A stretch of DNA of 64,000 nucleotides from Phenylobacterium sp. (GTDB lineage Bacteria; Pseudomonadota; Alphaproteobacteria; Caulobacterales; Caulobacteraceae): positions 29,408 to 93,407 of the forward strand of contig NZ_JAUYQL010000135.1 of the NCBI RefSeq assembly GCF_030697305.1. Reading direction: 5' to 3'. Numbering within the stretch: position 1 is the first letter of the stretch; each line of letters starts with the position of its first letter. Positions 37,746-49,800 of the stretch are shown piece after piece. A program made the position numbers and the translations under genes. Below the pieces are notes generated by a model. The model did no database searches, had not been told where the DNA came from, and worked only from the letters and a program-made list of their open reading frames with translations.

Positions 37746-38174
37746 TCAGCCAGCCACGGCGGCGGCGATGATCAAGGCGGTGGCGAGTTTGGCGCCCACC
37801 AGCAGGGCCGCGGCGGCGACCTCGCCCTCCTGGATGCGCTGCGGCAGGCCGCGCAGCACGATGTCGACAAGGCGGAAGACCAGCAGTTGGACGATCACCG
37901 TCGAGACACCCCAGACGCCGATCTCCACCACCGAGGTCGAGGCGGTCAACGACACGGCGAGCGGGATCGCCAATCCCACCAACACGCCGCCCAGCGACAC
38001 CGCGGCGGCGGCGTTGCCCTCGCGGATCAGGCGGATCTCCCGATGCGGGGTGAGCAGGACGTAGAGCGTCACGGCCAGGAACAGGATCAGCGTGGTCACC
38101 GCCGCGTGCAGCAGCGTGACGGGAAAGCCTGTGGCGAAAGCCTGGATCTCCGGCGACTGGAGCTCTGGCGGCAT
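37746..38174 (-). CDS. DUF350 (YjfL-like) membrane protein
   Basis: A 142-residue inner-membrane protein with four helices: FPVTLLHAAVTTLILFLAVTLYVLL, AAAVSLGGVLVGLAIPLAVSLTAS, IGVWGVSTVIVQLLVFRLVDIVL and VAAAALLVGAKLATALIIAAAVAG. The short repeat unit and the loop LIREGNAAAAVSLGGVLVGLAIPLA are typical of DUF350. The role of this family is not established. It lies immediately upstream of the trypsin-like protease and may be co-transcribed with it. Confidence 0.83.
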   Translation of the reverse strand: MPPELQSPEIQAFATGFPVTLLHAAVTTLILFLAVTLYVLLTPHREIRLIREGNAAAAVSLGGVLVGLAIPLAVSLTASTSVVEIGVWGVSTVIVQLLVFRLVDIVLRGLPQRIQEGEVAAAALLVGAKLATALIIAAAVAG

Positions 38175-38256
38175 CGGAGGATTTTACCTGGCGGTCGGCG
38201 GAGACGGGCTTCTGGTTAGCACGCGGCGCGCGGCGCGCAACGTCCGTGGCTAGACG

Positions 38257-39438
38257 TCAAGGCGCGGCCTCGGGCGCGACGGCCGACCCGGCGGGGGTCT
38301 TTCGCCGCGCGCTGGCCCTGACCTTCTCGCTCTCCGACTTGAGCTGGCCGCAGGCGGCCAGGATGTCGCGGCCGCGCGGCGTGCGGATCGGCGAGGCGTA
38401 GCCGGCGCGGTTCAGCACCGCGGCGAACCGTTCGATCGTCCCCCAGTCCGAACACTCGTAGGTGCTGCCCGGCCAGGGGTTGAACGGGATCAGGTTGATC
38501 TTGGCGGGGATGCCGGCCAACAGCCTGACCAGCGCCTTGGCCTCCGCGAGGCTGTCGTTGATCCCCTTCAGCATCACGTACTCGAAGGTTACGCGGCGGG
38601 CGTTCGACAGGCCCGGATAGGCGCGCACGCCGGCGATCAGCTCCGCGATCGGATATTTCTTGTTCAGCGGCACCAGCACGTCGCGCAACGCGTCGTTGGT
38701 GGCGTGCAGCGAGATCGCCAGCATCGCCTGAGTCCGCGCGCCCAGGGCGTCGAGTTCCGGGACGACGCCCGACGTCGACACGGTGATCCGTCGCCGCGAC
38801 AGCGCGATGCCCTCGTTGTCCGAGATGATGTCGATCGCGTCGGCGACGCCGCCCAGATTGTACAGCGGCTCGCCCATGCCCATGAACACCACGTTGGAGA
38901 GCCGGCGGTCTTCCTTGGGGCTCGGCCATTCGCCCAGGTCGTCGCGCGCCACCTGCACCTGGGCGACGATCTCGGCCGCGGTCAGGTTGCGGACCAGCGC
39001 CTGGGTGCCGGTGTGGCAGAAGGTGCAGTTCAGCGTGCAACCGACCTGGCTGGAGACGCACAGCGCGCCTGCCCGGCCGACGTCGGGGATGTAGACGGTC
39101 TCGACCTCGATGCCCGGCGCGGTGCGGATCAGCCACTTGCGCGTGCCGTCGCGGCTGACCTGGCGCTCCACGACCTCGGGCCGCGCAACCACGAAGCGCT
39201 CGGCCAGCGCCGCGCGTGTCTCCTTGGCGATGTCGGTCATCCGTTCGAAGTCGGTGACGCCGTAGTGATGCATCCAGCGCCAGAGCTGGCCGGCGCGCAT
39301 GCGGGCTTTCTCCGGCGGCACCGCTTCGGAAGACACCAGCGCCGCGGCCAGCGCCGGCCGCGTCAGCCCCGAAAGGTTGGGCCTGGCCTGGGCGGGTTCG
39401 CCCGCGGCGGCGCGCGAAAAGTCCAGGGTGACGCCCAA
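38257..39438 (-). CDS. rlmN: 23S rRNA (adenine2503-C2)-methyltransferase, dual rRNA/tRNA
   Basis: Radical SAM enzyme that methylates A2503 of 23S rRNA and A37 of some tRNAs. The cluster motif is [50 protein letters not shown] and [24 protein letters not shown] follow, and the methyl-carrying Cys region is [12 protein letters not shown]. The enormous track ORF up to 40755 is mostly antisense to the next gene. TTG 39438 (MGVTLDFSR) matches Caulobacter RlmN, giving 393 residues. TATATT lies about 35 bases upstream on the minus strand and may be a -10 element. Confidence 0.95.
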   Translation of the reverse strand: MGVTLDFSRAAAGEPAQARPNLSGLTRPALAAALVSSEAVPPEKARMRAGQLWRWMHHYGVTDFERMTDIAKETRAALAERFVVARPEVVERQVSRDGTRKWLIRTAPGIEVETVYIPDVGRAGALCVSSQVGCTLNCTFCHTGTQALVRNLTAAEIVAQVQVARDDLGEWPSPKEDRRLSNVVFMGMGEPLYNLGGVADAIDIISDNEGIALSRRRITVSTSGVVPELDALGARTQAMLAISLHATNDALRDVLVPLNKKYPIAELIAGVRAYPGLSNARRVTFEYVMLKGINDSLAEAKALVRLLAGIPAKINLIPFNPWPGSTYECSDWGTIERFAAVLNRAGYASPIRTPRGRDILAACGQLKSESEKVRASARRKTPAGSAVAPEAAP

Positions 39439-39591
39439 GGGTGCAAGGTCCGCAGGGTTGGAGGAAGCGGCAATATAGGGCCTGGGACCCGCTGCGCCAA
39501 ATCGGGCCGCGGCTGTCCCGCCCGGCCCTTCCGTCGCCAGACGGGCTGGGCTAGCGTCGCGCACTTTTTGCGCAAGCGTGTGGTGATCGAG

Positions 39592-40602
39592 ATGAAGGCT
39601 CTGCTGAGCAAGTCTCCGGGCGGCCCCGAAACCCTGGTGTTCGAGGACCTGCCGAGTCCGGTGGCGGGCGCGGGCCAGGCTGTGGTCAGCGTCAAGGCCT
39701 GTGGGGTCAACTTCCCCGACGTGTTGATCATCGAGGACAAGTACCAGACCAAACCGCCCCGCCCGTTCGCCCCGGGCGGCGAAATCTCCGGGGTGGTGAA
39801 ACAGGTGGGCGACGGCGTCACCGCGGTGAAGGTCGGCGACCGCGTACTGTCCGTAACGACATTCGGCGGCATGTCCGAGGAGATGGCCATCGAGGCGGCG
39901 CTCCTGGTGAAGATCCCCGACGCCATGCCCTTCGACGTCGCGTCCGCCTTCCTGCTGACCTACGGCACCGCGCATCATGCCCTGAACGAGCGCGGCAAGC
40001 TGAAGGCCGGCGAGACCTTGCTGGTGCTGGGCGCGGCGGGCGGCGTCGGGCTCGCAGCGGTGGAGGTCGGCAAGGCCATGGGCGCGCGGGTGATCGCTGC
40101 CTGCTCCAGCCAGGAGAAGGTGGACCTGGCCAAGGCGCACGGCGCCGACGATGGCGTGGTCTATCCACGTGGCCCGATCGACCGGGCCGGCCAGAAGGCG
40201 CTGTCGGAGCTGTTCAAGTCGGCCTGCGGCGCGGACGGTCCCGACGTGATCTACGACGCGGTGGGCGGCGACTATGCGGAGCCGGCGCTGCGCAGCATCA
40301 ACTGGGAAGGCCGCTACCTGGTGATCGGTTTCGCGGCGGGCGATATCCCGCGCATCCCGCTGAACCTGCCGCTGCTCAAGGGATGCGACATCGTCGGGGT
40401 ATTCTGGGGCGACTGGATGCGCCGCGACCCGAAGGCGTTTTCGGCCAGCGTCCAGAACCTGCTTGGCATGTACGAGCGCGGCGCGCTGAAACCTCACGTC
40501 TCGGAGCGCTTCCCCCTGTCCAAGGCCGCTGACGCCATCACCCACTTGGCCAGCCGCAAGGCGATGGGCAAGGTGGTCGTGACCATGGGCGAGCCGGCCT
40601 GA
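39592..40602 (+). CDS. Zinc-independent quinone oxidoreductase (NADPH:quinone reductase, MDR family)
   Basis: Reduces quinones or enoyl-type substrates with NADPH. The protein is 336 residues: an N-terminal GroES-like domain ([38 protein letters not shown]) and a Rossmann domain with [29 protein letters not shown]. No zinc-binding cysteines occur, as in the quinone reductase subgroup. The track ORF starts far upstream in sequence antisense to rlmN; ATG 39592 ([15 protein letters not shown]) is the family start. It is divergent from rlmN over about 150 bases. Confidence 0.92.
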   Translation: MKALLSKSPGGPETLVFEDLPSPVAGAGQAVVSVKACGVNFPDVLIIEDKYQTKPPRPFAPGGEISGVVKQVGDGVTAVKVGDRVLSVTTFGGMSEEMAIEAALLVKIPDAMPFDVASAFLLTYGTAHHALNERGKLKAGETLLVLGAAGGVGLAAVEVGKAMGARVIAACSSQEKVDLAKAHGADDGVVYPRGPIDRAGQKALSELFKSACGADGPDVIYDAVGGDYAEPALRSINWEGRYLVIGFAAGDIPRIPLNLPLLKGCDIVGVFWGDWMRRDPKAFSASVQNLLGMYERGALKPHVSERFPLSKAADAITHLASRKAMGKVVVTMGEPA

Positions 40603-40606
40603 GCCG

Positions 40607-41032
40607 TCAGGTCTCGCGCCGCATCCGGTCCAGCAGGCTGCGCGCCGCCTCGCGGTGGCGCGGCTTGAGGTTGCGCCCGACCACCGCCAGCAGGGCCGCG
40701 AACACCGCCGCGTCGTCGGTGAATCCGATGCCGGCGATGAAGTCGGGCACCGCATCGGTGGGCACGACGAAATAGGCCAGCGCCGCCAGCATCATGCCCT
40801 TCGCAGCCGGCGGCGTTTCGGCGTCGCGGGCGCAGAACCATACCGACAACACCTCGCCGGCGAACGGGACGCGCGCGGCGACCTTGCGGAATTTCGGCCA
40901 GAAGCCTGTCGCCACGCGTTGTTCGTTCAGGCGGATCACCGCCGGCGTCAGCGCGCGATCGGGAGCGATCGGCCCCGTGGCGTCGAAAGGGTCGCCGTGG
41001 ACGTCGCGGGAAGCGTCGGTGTCAGCGGTCAT
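40607..41032 (-). CDS. YkvA/DUF1232 membrane-associated protein
   Basis: A 141-residue protein. The segment [46 protein letters not shown] is the DUF1232 core (YxxxPxDxxPDxxxxxGxxDD). One hydrophobic helix is present. The track ORF extends upstream to 41128, but [10 protein letters not shown] at 41032 is the natural start. The family's function is unknown. It is convergent with the quinone reductase and divergent from a PAS kinase. Confidence 0.85.
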   Translation of the reverse strand: MTADTDASRDVHGDPFDATGPIAPDRALTPAVIRLNEQRVATGFWPKFRKVAARVPFAGEVLSVWFCARDAETPPAAKGMMLAALAYFVVPTDAVPDFIAGIGFTDDAAVFAALLAVVGRNLKPRHREAARSLLDRMRRET

Positions 41033-41188
41033 CGTCCCCAGCCTTGCGCCTATAGGATGGACGCTGCAAGCGAGGCCGCGCCAAGGCTTGATCGCGCTGA
41101 CGCGCCGCACGTGCCGTGGCCAGTGCACGCTTTACCTTCGGCCTGATTGAGGGTTCGTTGGGCGGCGGATGACAACAGGGCTGCCTCG

Positions 41189-43933
41189 ATGATCGGCAGA
41201 TGGGCTCAGCGGTTCGCCACCGCGATCGAACGCCCGGCCGCGGCCTATGGCCTGGTGGTCGCCGCCGTGGCGGCGGCGGTCGGCGTCCGGCTCCTCGCCG
41301 GGCTGTTGATTGCCGATCCCCCGGCGTTCATGGCCTTCTTCCCGGCTGTGCTGTTCGCCACCCTGGTCGCCGGCGGCCGAGGCGGCCTGCTGGCCGTGGC
41401 GCTGAGCGTGGTCGCGGTGGTCGCCTTCTTCCTTCCGCACATCCCGGCGCACCGACTGTGGGCGACCCAGCATGTGCAGGTGGCGATGTTCGCCGCCACC
41501 TGCGTGATTATGGTGGCGATGGCCAGGGCGCTGCGCGCCGGCATCCTGCACGGGGTCACCGCCGAGGAGCGTTTTCGGGCGGCGCAGGAGCGCGCGCTGG
41601 ACGCCTTCGTCATCGTCGACGCCGTGCGCACCGGCGACAGGATCGTCGATTTCGTCTGGAGCTACGCCAACCCAGCCGCCGATCGGATGGCGCCGGCCGG
41701 AATCGACGGACTGACCGGCCGACGCGTGCTGTCGGTGTTCCCCGGCGACGCCGGTCAATTGATATTCGAGCGCTATCTCGATCTTCACGCCAGGGGCGGG
41801 CCGGATCTGCTGGAGACGCAGCGGGTGATCGACGGGCAGGAGCGCTGGGTGCGCACCTCCGGCGTGCGGGTGCGCAACAGCCTGGCCGTCACCTTCCGTG
41901 ACATCACCGAAGAGCGCCAGGCGGCCGAGGCGGTGCGGGCGGCGGAAGCGGAGGCGCGGCGCAGTCGTGACGAGTTCGAGCACATCGCCAACGCTACGCC
42001 GGTGATGATCTGGATGAGCGACGCGTCGACCCGTTGCACCTGGGTCAATCAGCGATGGCTGGACTTCAGCGGCCGGGAGATGGCGGCGGAGTTGGGCGTC
42101 GGCTGGATGGATCGCCTGCATCCCGACGACAAGGCGACCTGGAGGGCGAACTACGGGGAGTCGATCGCTCACAGCGACCCGTTCCACGCCCAGTACCGGC
42201 TGCTGCGTCACGATGGCGAATACCGCTGGATCGAGGGCTTCGCCGCGCCGCGCCTGGATGAACAGGGCGAGCTGATCGGCTACATCTCCAGCGCCGTGGA
42301 CATCAACGACCGCAAGTCGGCGGAGGAGGCGTTGCGCGTTGGCGCCGGGCGGATGCGCGCGCTGATGGAGACCCTGCCGCAGATGATGTGGGCCAACCGG
42401 GCCGACGGCTACTGCGACTACCTGAGCACCCAGTGGCTGGCCTACACCGGCGTCCGCGCAGAGGATCATCTGGGTTTCGGCTGGCTGGACGCCATCCATC
42501 CCGAGGACCGCGACGACTGCCGCCGCGCCTGGGAGCAGGCGGTGGCCGGGACGCTGCCGTTCGACGTCGAGTACCGGATCCGCCGGCACGACGGCGTCTG
42601 GCGATGGTTCCAGGGCCGCGCCGCAGCAGTGCGCGACGGCGAAGGACGGGCGACCCGCTGGTTCGGGTCCTCGTCGGACATCACCGAGATCGTCGAGGCC
42701 CGTCGCGACCTGGAGACCCGCGTCGCCGAGCGCACCCGCGAACTGCAGGAGAGCCTGGAAGAGCGCGAGCGCGCGGAAGCGGCCCTCGCCCAGGCCCAGC
42801 GGCTCGAGACCGTGGGCAGGCTCACCGGCGGCGTGGCGCATGACTTCAACAACCTGCTGACCGTGGTGATCGGCGGGCTCGACATGATGCTGCGCACGCC
42901 GAACGACGCGGCGCGGGTCACGCGCCTGGGCGAGGCGGCCCTGGCGGCGGGCCGGCGCGGCGAACGGCTGACGCGGCAACTGCTGGCGTTCTCGCGTCGC
43001 CAAGAACTGAAGCTCGACGTCATGGACGTGGGCGCCCTGATCGCCCAGGTCGAGCCGCTGGTGCGCCGCGCCGCCGGCGAGGCCATCGAGCTGAGCGTGC
43101 GTACCGATCCCGCGACGGGCGCCAGCCGCCTCGACGGCGCCCAGTTCGAGGCTGCGTTGCTGAACCTGGTGGTGAACGCCGCCGACGCCATCGGCGCCGG
43201 CGCCGGCCGCATAGAGATCGCCGTCGACAGGACCACGCTTCGCGACGGCGAGGTCGGGGGTGCAGCCGCCGGCGACTACGTCCGGGTCGCGGTGTCGGAC
43301 AGCGGCGCCGGCATGTCGCCCGAAGTCCTGAAACGGGTGTTCGAGCCGTTCTTCACCACCAAGGAAGTGGGCAAGGGCACCGGGCTCGGCCTCGCGCAGG
43401 TCTATGGCTTCGTCACTCAGTGCGGCGGGGCGGTGACGATCGACAGCCAGGTGGGCCAGGGCGCGACGGTGACCTTGTTGCTGCCAGCCGTCGAAGCGCC
43501 GCCCACCGTTATCGCGACGGCCGAGCCCCAGACATTCTCCGCGGTGAGCACCGAGGGCGCCAAGGTCCTGCTGGTCGAGGACGACGTCGCGGTGCGCGCG
43601 GTGGCCGAGGGCCTGCTGATCGAACTGGGCTGCGAGGTGCAGGCGGAACCCGACGCCCCGTCGGCGCTGCGCCGGCTGGCCGAAGGCGGGCGCTTCGACG
43701 TGCTGATCTCCGACATCGTCATGCCGGGCGGGATGAGCGGCCTAGATTTGGCGCAAGCCGCACGGCAGGCGCGACCGGAGCTGCCGATCCTGTTGACCAC
43801 CGGCTACGCCGGCGAACAATGGGGGGCCGCCGCGGCGGCGGCCGACTGGCCGATTCTGCGCAAACCCTTCCGCGCCGAACAGCTCGGCGCTGCGCTGCGC
43901 AAGGTTCTCGACTGGACGTCCGAGACCGCCTGA
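41189..43933 (+). CDS. Membrane hybrid histidine kinase with PAS domains and receiver
   Basis: A 914-residue sensor kinase. Four hydrophobic helices at the N-terminus ([24 protein letters not shown] through [20 protein letters not shown]) resemble a DUF4118/MASE-type membrane module. Three PAS domains follow, two of them of the PAS-3 type ([34 protein letters not shown], and [32 protein letters not shown]). The kinase core is [26 protein letters not shown], with ATPase motifs [40 protein letters not shown]-terminal receiver has [17 protein letters not shown] and [18 protein letters not shown]. The signal and output partner are unknown. ATG 41189 is preferred over 41147. Confidence 0.92.
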   Translation: MIGRWAQRFATAIERPAAAYGLVVAAVAAAVGVRLLAGLLIADPPAFMAFFPAVLFATLVAGGRGGLLAVALSVVAVVAFFLPHIPAHRLWATQHVQVAMFAATCVIMVAMARALRAGILHGVTAEERFRAAQERALDAFVIVDAVRTGDRIVDFVWSYANPAADRMAPAGIDGLTGRRVLSVFPGDAGQLIFERYLDLHARGGPDLLETQRVIDGQERWVRTSGVRVRNSLAVTFRDITEERQAAEAVRAAEAEARRSRDEFEHIANATPVMIWMSDASTRCTWVNQRWLDFSGREMAAELGVGWMDRLHPDDKATWRANYGESIAHSDPFHAQYRLLRHDGEYRWIEGFAAPRLDEQGELIGYISSAVDINDRKSAEEALRVGAGRMRALMETLPQMMWANRADGYCDYLSTQWLAYTGVRAEDHLGFGWLDAIHPEDRDDCRRAWEQAVAGTLPFDVEYRIRRHDGVWRWFQGRAAAVRDGEGRATRWFGSSSDITEIVEARRDLETRVAERTRELQESLEERERAEAALAQAQRLETVGRLTGGVAHDFNNLLTVVIGGLDMMLRTPNDAARVTRLGEAALAAGRRGERLTRQLLAFSRRQELKLDVMDVGALIAQVEPLVRRAAGEAIELSVRTDPATGASRLDGAQFEAALLNLVVNAADAIGAGAGRIEIAVDRTTLRDGEVGGAAAGDYVRVAVSDSGAGMSPEVLKRVFEPFFTTKEVGKGTGLGLAQVYGFVTQCGGAVTIDSQVGQGATVTLLLPAVEAPPTVIATAEPQTFSAVSTEGAKVLLVEDDVAVRAVAEGLLIELGCEVQAEPDAPSALRRLAEGGRFDVLISDIVMPGGMSGLDLAQAARQARPELPILLTTGYAGEQWGAAAAAADWPILRKPFRAEQLGAALRKVLDWTSETA

Positions 43934-43940
43934 CCGCCCG

Positions 43941-45434
43941 CTAGCGGCGGCGCAGGCTGCCCAGCGCCCCGCGGATCAGCTCGCGCCCGACCTGGCTGCC
44001 GATCGTGCGCAACAGCGACTTGGCGAAGGCCTCCGCCATGCCCTGGCGCTGTGGGCGCGGCGCGGCGCGGGCCGCAGGCGCGCGAGCCTCGCGCGCCGGA
44101 GCCTGGGCAGGTGCAGCCTTCGCCGCCGCCTGAGCCTGGATCTCGGCCTGGGCCTTGTCCGCCCTCGCGTGCAGCATCTCGTAGGCCGACTCACGGTCCT
44201 TCGCCTGGTTGTAGAGCCCGCCCACCGGACTGGCGGCGGTGATGGCCGCGCGCTCGGCGGGCAACATCGGCCCGAGCCTCGAGGCCGGCGGCCGCACCAA
44301 GGTCTTCTGCACCACCGTGGGGGCGCCCTTCTCGTCCAGCACCGAAACCAGCGCCTCGCCGACGCCCAGCCCCTGGATGGTCTCGGCGGTGTCGAACGCC
44401 GGATTGGGACGGAACGAGCCCGACGCGGCCTTCAACCCCTTCTGCTCCGCCGGCGTGTAGGCGCGGAGCGCGTGCTGGATACGGTTGCCGAGCTGGCCCA
44501 GCACCGTCTCGGGGATGTCGGCCGGGTTCTGGGTGACGAAATAGATGCCGACGCCCTTGGAGCGGATCAACCGCACCACCTGCTCGACCTTTTCGATCAG
44601 CGGCTTGGGCGCGTCGCGGAACAGCAGGTGCGCCTCGTCGAAGAAGAACGCGAGTTTGGGCTTCTCGGGATCGCCGACCTCGGGCAGCTCCTCGAACAGC
44701 TCCGACAGCAGCCACAGCAGGAAGGTCGCGTAGAGCCTGGGCGAATTGATCAGCTTGTCGGCCGCCAGCACGTTGACGTAGCCGCGCCCGGAAGTGTCGG
44801 TGCGCATCAGGTCGCTGAGCGACAGGGCCGGTTCGCCGAACAGATTGGTCCCACCCTGGTTCTCCAGCACCAGCAGCTTGCGCTGTATGGTCGCCACCGT
44901 GGCCGGGGCGACGCCGCCGTACTTGGCGCCCAGCTCCGCCGAGTGCTCCGAAGCGTAGGTCAGCACCGCCTGCAGGTCCTTCAGGTCGACCAGCAGCAGG
45001 CCTTCATCGTCGGCGGCGCGGAACACCACGTTCAGCGCCCCCTCCTGCACGTCGTTGAGCTCCAGCATCCGCGAGATCAGCAGCGGGCCCATCTCCGACA
45101 CCGTGGCGCGGATCGGATGGCCCTGTTCGCCGAACAGGTCCCAGAAGATCACCGGGGCGGCGGCCGGCTTCAACTCCAGGCCCATGGTCGCGGCGCGCGC
45201 CAGCATTTTCTCGTTGGGCTGGCCGATCATGCCGATCCCGGAAAGATCACCCTTCACGTCAGCGGCGAAAACCGGGACGCCGGCGTCGGAGAGACCCTGG
45301 GCGATCACCTGCAGCGTCACGGTCTTGCCGGTGCCGGTGGCCCCTGCGACCAGGCCATGCCGGTTGGCGCGGTCGAGCCGCAAACACTCGAAATGATCGG
45401 AGAAGCCGATCACCACGCCGCCTTCTGGCGTCAT
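43941..45434 (-). CDS. HerA-like/DUF853 ATPase
   Basis: A 497-residue ATPase of the HerA/FtsK superfamily, DUF853 (YjgR) subgroup. Walker A is [22 protein letters not shown] near residue 30, then [27 protein letters not shown]. Walker B lies in [81 protein letters not shown]. The C-terminal 110 residues are Ala/Arg-rich and end in [14 protein letters not shown]. The 1182-residue track ORF reaches antisense into the next gene; ATG 45434 ([12 protein letters not shown]) is the family start. The cellular role is not known. Confidence 0.9.
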   Translation of the reverse strand: MTPEGGVVIGFSDHFECLRLDRANRHGLVAGATGTGKTVTLQVIAQGLSDAGVPVFAADVKGDLSGIGMIGQPNEKMLARAATMGLELKPAAAPVIFWDLFGEQGHPIRATVSEMGPLLISRMLELNDVQEGALNVVFRAADDEGLLLVDLKDLQAVLTYASEHSAELGAKYGGVAPATVATIQRKLLVLENQGGTNLFGEPALSLSDLMRTDTSGRGYVNVLAADKLINSPRLYATFLLWLLSELFEELPEVGDPEKPKLAFFFDEAHLLFRDAPKPLIEKVEQVVRLIRSKGVGIYFVTQNPADIPETVLGQLGNRIQHALRAYTPAEQKGLKAASGSFRPNPAFDTAETIQGLGVGEALVSVLDEKGAPTVVQKTLVRPPASRLGPMLPAERAAITAASPVGGLYNQAKDRESAYEMLHARADKAQAEIQAQAAAKAAPAQAPAREARAPAARAAPRPQRQGMAEAFAKSLLRTIGSQVGRELIRGALGSLRRR

Positions 45435-45575
45435 CCGTAAAACCTCCGCTGGAACAGCGCCTACGCTATCTGCGGCGCATGGGCTCCGCCAGGGCGGATG
45501 GCAAGCCCAAGGATCGTGGAAGTCGGCAATCGCAAGCATTGACCTCGGTCGCGCACAGGACGAGTCTTCCGACGC

Positions 45576-46721
45576 ATGCGCTCTACCGAATTCTCCGCCG
45601 TGTCCCGAGGTTCGTTGGTCCTCCTGGCCGTGATCGCAACGGGCGCCGCCCTGTTCTGGCTCAGGGGCATCCTGACCCCCCTGGCGCTGGCCGTGTTCCT
45701 GGCGGTGATGATCGACGGGTTCGCCCGCGTCCTGCATTCGCGTCTGCCGAAGCTGTCGCGCGTCGCCGCGCTGCCGGTGGCCATCGTGCTGTCGATCGTG
45801 TTGTTCGGGTGCGCCGCCTGGGTCATCGCCGACAACGCCACCAGCTTCGTCAACCAACTGATCACCTATTCGCCCAGGCTCAACGGCCTGATCGCCAGGA
45901 TCGCCGGCATGGTCGGCGTCGACGTCCCGCCCTCGATCGACCAATTGTTCGCGCAGCTCAATCCGACCCGCTACCTGGGCGACGTGGCCCGGGCGCTTCA
46001 GGACTTCGCGTCCAACGCCATCTTCATCATGGTCTACCTGGGCTTCATCATCGCCTCGCGGCGAGGGTTCGAGCGCAAGATCGTCGGCCTGTTCCCACAG
46101 CGCGAGCGACGTCAGGAGGCGGTGGACGCCTTCCTGCGCATCCGCGACGGGGTCGAGCAGTACCTGTGGGTGCAGACCGTCACCGGCCTGATGATCGGCG
46201 TCGCCTCCTGGCTGGCGATGACCGCGATCGGCCTCGACAACGCGATCTTCTGGTCGTTCCTGATCTTCATCGCCTCCTACATCCCGGTGATCGGCGGGCT
46301 GGTGGGGATTCTTGCGCCGCCGCTGTTCGCCCTCGTGCAGTTCGAGACCTTCTGGCAGGCCATCGTCCTGCTGGCGGTGCTGCAGACCACCCAGTTCATC
46401 GTCGGCAACGTCGTGCAACCGCGCATGCAGGGCCGCAGCCTGAACATCGACCCCGTGGTGGTGCTTCTGGCGCTGGCGCTGTGGGGCGCGCTGTGGGGGT
46501 TGGCCGGCATGTTCCTGTCCACGCCGCTGACGGTGATGCTGATGGTGATTCTGGCGCAGTTCGAGGGCACCCGCTGGCTGGCGGTGCTGCTGTCGGCGGA
46601 CGGCGATCCCAACCGTCTGCGCGACCGCGTCGTCGGCTCCACTCCCGACCAACCCGATCCGCCGACGCCGCCGCCGACGCGCCGTCCACGTAAAAAGAGC
46701 GTGATAGAGGGCGCCAAATGA
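45576..46721 (+). CDS. AI-2E family transporter (PerM/YdiK-like)
   Basis: A 381-residue inner-membrane permease with about eight helices. The family pattern includes [104 protein letters not shown] and [48 protein letters not shown]. Members export autoinducer-2 or solutes such as sodium/protons; the substrate here is unknown. The C-terminal Pro/Arg-rich tail is cytoplasmic. A hairpin-rich gap of about 170 bases separates it from the glutamate dehydrogenase gene. Confidence 0.9.
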   Translation: MRSTEFSAVSRGSLVLLAVIATGAALFWLRGILTPLALAVFLAVMIDGFARVLHSRLPKLSRVAALPVAIVLSIVLFGCAAWVIADNATSFVNQLITYSPRLNGLIARIAGMVGVDVPPSIDQLFAQLNPTRYLGDVARALQDFASNAIFIMVYLGFIIASRRGFERKIVGLFPQRERRQEAVDAFLRIRDGVEQYLWVQTVTGLMIGVASWLAMTAIGLDNAIFWSFLIFIASYIPVIGGLVGILAPPLFALVQFETFWQAIVLLAVLQTTQFIVGNVVQPRMQGRSLNIDPVVVLLALALWGALWGLAGMFLSTPLTVMLMVILAQFEGTRWLAVLLSADGDPNRLRDRVVGSTPDQPDPPTPPPTRRPRKKSVIEGAK

Positions 46722-46832
46722 TCGCAGAACGCCTATGTGAGACGAGCTGGAACCTTCCAAGGCCAGCGAACGGCGTCTGTCCCCCAAGCCCGCGGACGCC
46801 GCGAGTCCCGCCGACCCCCGACGGCGGAACCA

Positions 46833-46864
46833 TACGCCGCCGGACACTCTCCTCCGGCGGCGTA
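46833..46864 (+). promoter_or_regulatory. Perfect 12-bp hairpin in the glutamate dehydrogenase leader
   Basis: TACGCCGCCGGA pairs completely with TCCGGCGGCGTA around an eight-base loop (CACTCTCC). It ends 29 bases before ATG 46894. There is no T run, so it is not a standard terminator. A second, weaker pairing (CGGCGTC/GACGCCG) lies at 46771-46801. Confidence 0.6.
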
Positions 46865-46893
46865 GTCGCGTCTGGAGCCGTACCGCACGCAGA

Positions 46894-49800
46894 ATGGGTG
46901 CGGCGGGCATGAGCCGCGCGCCACGCGCTACGGCCAACGCCGCCGAAACTCTGCGAGACGCGCTGAATACGGCGCTAGGCGACGACGCAGCCGCGGCCGC
47001 GGCCTTCGCAGACCAGGCCGCCCGGGACGACTCGCCCGAGGACTTCCCCCACCACGACCCCAAGGCGCTGGCCGCAGACCTGGCGGACTTCTGGCGCTTC
47101 GGCGACAAGCGGCGTGGGCGCAAGCCCGCCCTGCGCGTGCTGCCGGCGAGCGGCGCCAACGGTGCGGCCTTCGATCGCCTGGAGATCGTCCAGGACGACT
47201 CCCCGTTCCTGGTCCGCAGCGTGATGGGCGAGATCGCCGAGCAGGGCCTGTCGATCCGCGCCCTGTTCCACCCCGTCGTCGAGGTGCGTCGCGACCGCGC
47301 CGGCGTCCGCGCGGCCGGCGGCGTGATCAAGCGCGAGTCGATGATCCAGGTCGTGTTGGACGCCGTCGGCGGGGACCGCGAGGCGGCGTTGATCGAGGGC
47401 GTCCAGGCGACGCTCGCCGACGTCCATGCCGCGGTCGACGACTTCAAGCCGATGCTGGCCCTGGTTGGCGCGACGCTGGCCGAGCTCAAGCAGCGGCCCG
47501 GCCCGCACGGCGACGCCGCCGAAGAGGCGGCCTTCCTCGAATGGCTGCAAGCCGATCACTTCGTGTTCCTCGGCGCGCGCACCTACGCCTACCCTCGCGG
47601 CAAGGACGGCGCCCTCGCCGCCGAAGAGCCGCTGTACCAGGCCGAAAGCGGCCTCGGAGTCCTGCGCGATCCGGAACGCACGGTGCTGAGGCGGACCAAC
47701 GAGCCGGCGGTCCTGGCCGGTCAGGTCGGCGCGCGCCTGGCGCGTGAGCCCGCGATCACGGTGGCCAAGTCCAACCTGCGCACCCGGGTGCATCGCCGAG
47801 GCCACCTCGATTACGTCAGCGTCAAACGCTACGACGCCGAGAACCGCCCGATCGGCGAGACCCGGTTCGTCGGCCTGTTCACCGCCGAGGCCTACGACCA
47901 CTCGGCGATCGAGACCCCGCTGGTGCGCGGCAAGATCGCCCAGGTGCTGCGCCGCTCGGGCGCTGTCCCCGGCAGCCACAATGAGAGCCGCCTGAAGACC
48001 ATCGTCGAAGGCTATCCTCGCGATGAGCTGTTTCAGATCGGCGAGACCGAGCTGCTGCGCACCGCGCTGGGGGTCCTGCACCTCTACGACCGGCCGCGGG
48101 TGAAGTTGTTCGAGCGTCGCGATCCCTTCGACCGTTTCGCCTCGATCCTGCTGTTCGTGCCGCGCGAGCGCTATGATTCCGACCTGCAGCGCACGGCGGG
48201 CGAAATCCTCGCCGAGGCCTATGGCGGCCGAGTGTCGGCGGTCTATCCGACCTTCCTCGACGCGCCGCTGGCGCGCATCCACTTCATCATCGGCTTCACC
48301 CCGCGCGAGCACGCCAAGCCCGATCTGCGCGCCGTCGAGACCCGCATCGCCGAAGCCGCCCGCACCTGGGGCGACCGTTTCGAGAGCGCCGCACGGGTCA
48401 GTTACGCCGACCCGCAAACCCTCGCGGGATTGCTGGCGCGCTATGCCGAGGCGTTCCCCGCCGGCTATCGCGACCGCTATGTCGCCGCCGAGGCGCTCGA
48501 GGACCTCGCGGTTATCGAGAGCCTGACGCCGGACGAGCCGATCCGCGCCCGCGCCGCCCGCGATCCAGGCGATCCGAACACCCGGTTCCGGTTCAAGCTG
48601 TACCGGCCAGACGTCCCCGCGCCGCTGTCCGACGTGCTGCCGATCCTCGAGAACATGGGCCTGCGCACGCTGGTCGAGGAAGGCTATCCGATCCGCCCCG
48701 CGGACGGCCGCACGGTGTGGGTGCACGACTTCCAGATCGAGGACCAGCGTGGCGAGCACCTGGTGTTCTCCGATCTGAAAGCCGCCTTCGAGGACACCGT
48801 GGTCGCGGTGTGGAGCGGCCGCACCGAGAACGATGGCTTCAATCGCCTGGTGCTGGAGCTGTCCATCCCCTGGCGCGAGGCGGCGCTGATCCGCGCGCTC
48901 GCCCGCCACCGCCAGCAGACCGGCCTCGATCCAGGTCACCGTGTGCAGGAACAGGCGCTGTCCGACCACCCCGGCGTCGCCCGCCTGATCCTGGACATGT
49001 TCCGCACCAAGTTCGACCCCGCGATCAGCGTCTCCACCGCCGACCGCGTGGCCCAGGCTCGCGCGGTGATGGCCGAGATCACCGAGGCGCTGCAGCTCGT
49101 GGAAAGCCTGGACGACGACCGTGTGCTGCGCCGCCTGGCGCTGCTGGTCGACGCTGCGGCGCGCACCAACTTCTACCAGTCGGATCCCGATGGCGGACCC
49201 AAGCCCTACATCAGCTTTAAAGTGGCGAGCCGCCAGGTCGCCGACCTGCCAGCGCCGAAGCCCTATCGCGAGATCTTCGTCTGGGGCGTTGGCGTCGAGG
49301 GCGTTCATCTGCGTTTCGGGCCTGTGGCCCGCGGCGGCCTGCGCTGGTCCGACCGGCGCGACGATTTCCGCACCGAGGTGCTGGGGCTGGCCAAGGCCCA
49401 GCAGGTGAAGAACGCGGTGATCGTGCCCGTCGGCTCCAAGGGCGGCTTCTATCCCAAGCAACTGCCCCGGGCCGGTGCGCCCGACCAGATCCGCGCCGAG
49501 GGCGTGCGCGCCTACACCACCTTCCTGCAGGGCCTGCTGGACATCACCGACAACCTGACGCCTGAAGGCCAGGTGGTGCGCCCGCCCGATGTCATCGCCC
49601 ACGACGACGACGATCCCTATCTTGTGGTCGCCGCCGACAAGGGCACGGCGAGCTTCTCCGACATCGCCAACGGCGTCGCCGAATCCTACGGTTTCTGGCT
49701 GGGCGACGCCTTCGCCTCGGGCGGATCGGCGGGCTACGACCACAAGGTGATGGCGATCACCGCGCGCGGCGCGTGGGACGCGGCCAAGCGCCACTTCCGC

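Noticed and set aside
38257-40755. 832-codon ORF containing RlmN with a long N-terminal extension
   Set aside because: Only the C-terminal 393 residues are RlmN. The extension is antisense to the quinone oxidoreductase and reads as low-complexity sequence.
43941-47489. 1182-codon ORF containing the HerA-like ATPase
   Set aside because: The ATPase proper starts at ATG 45434. The upstream part is antisense to the AI-2E transporter and gdhZ.
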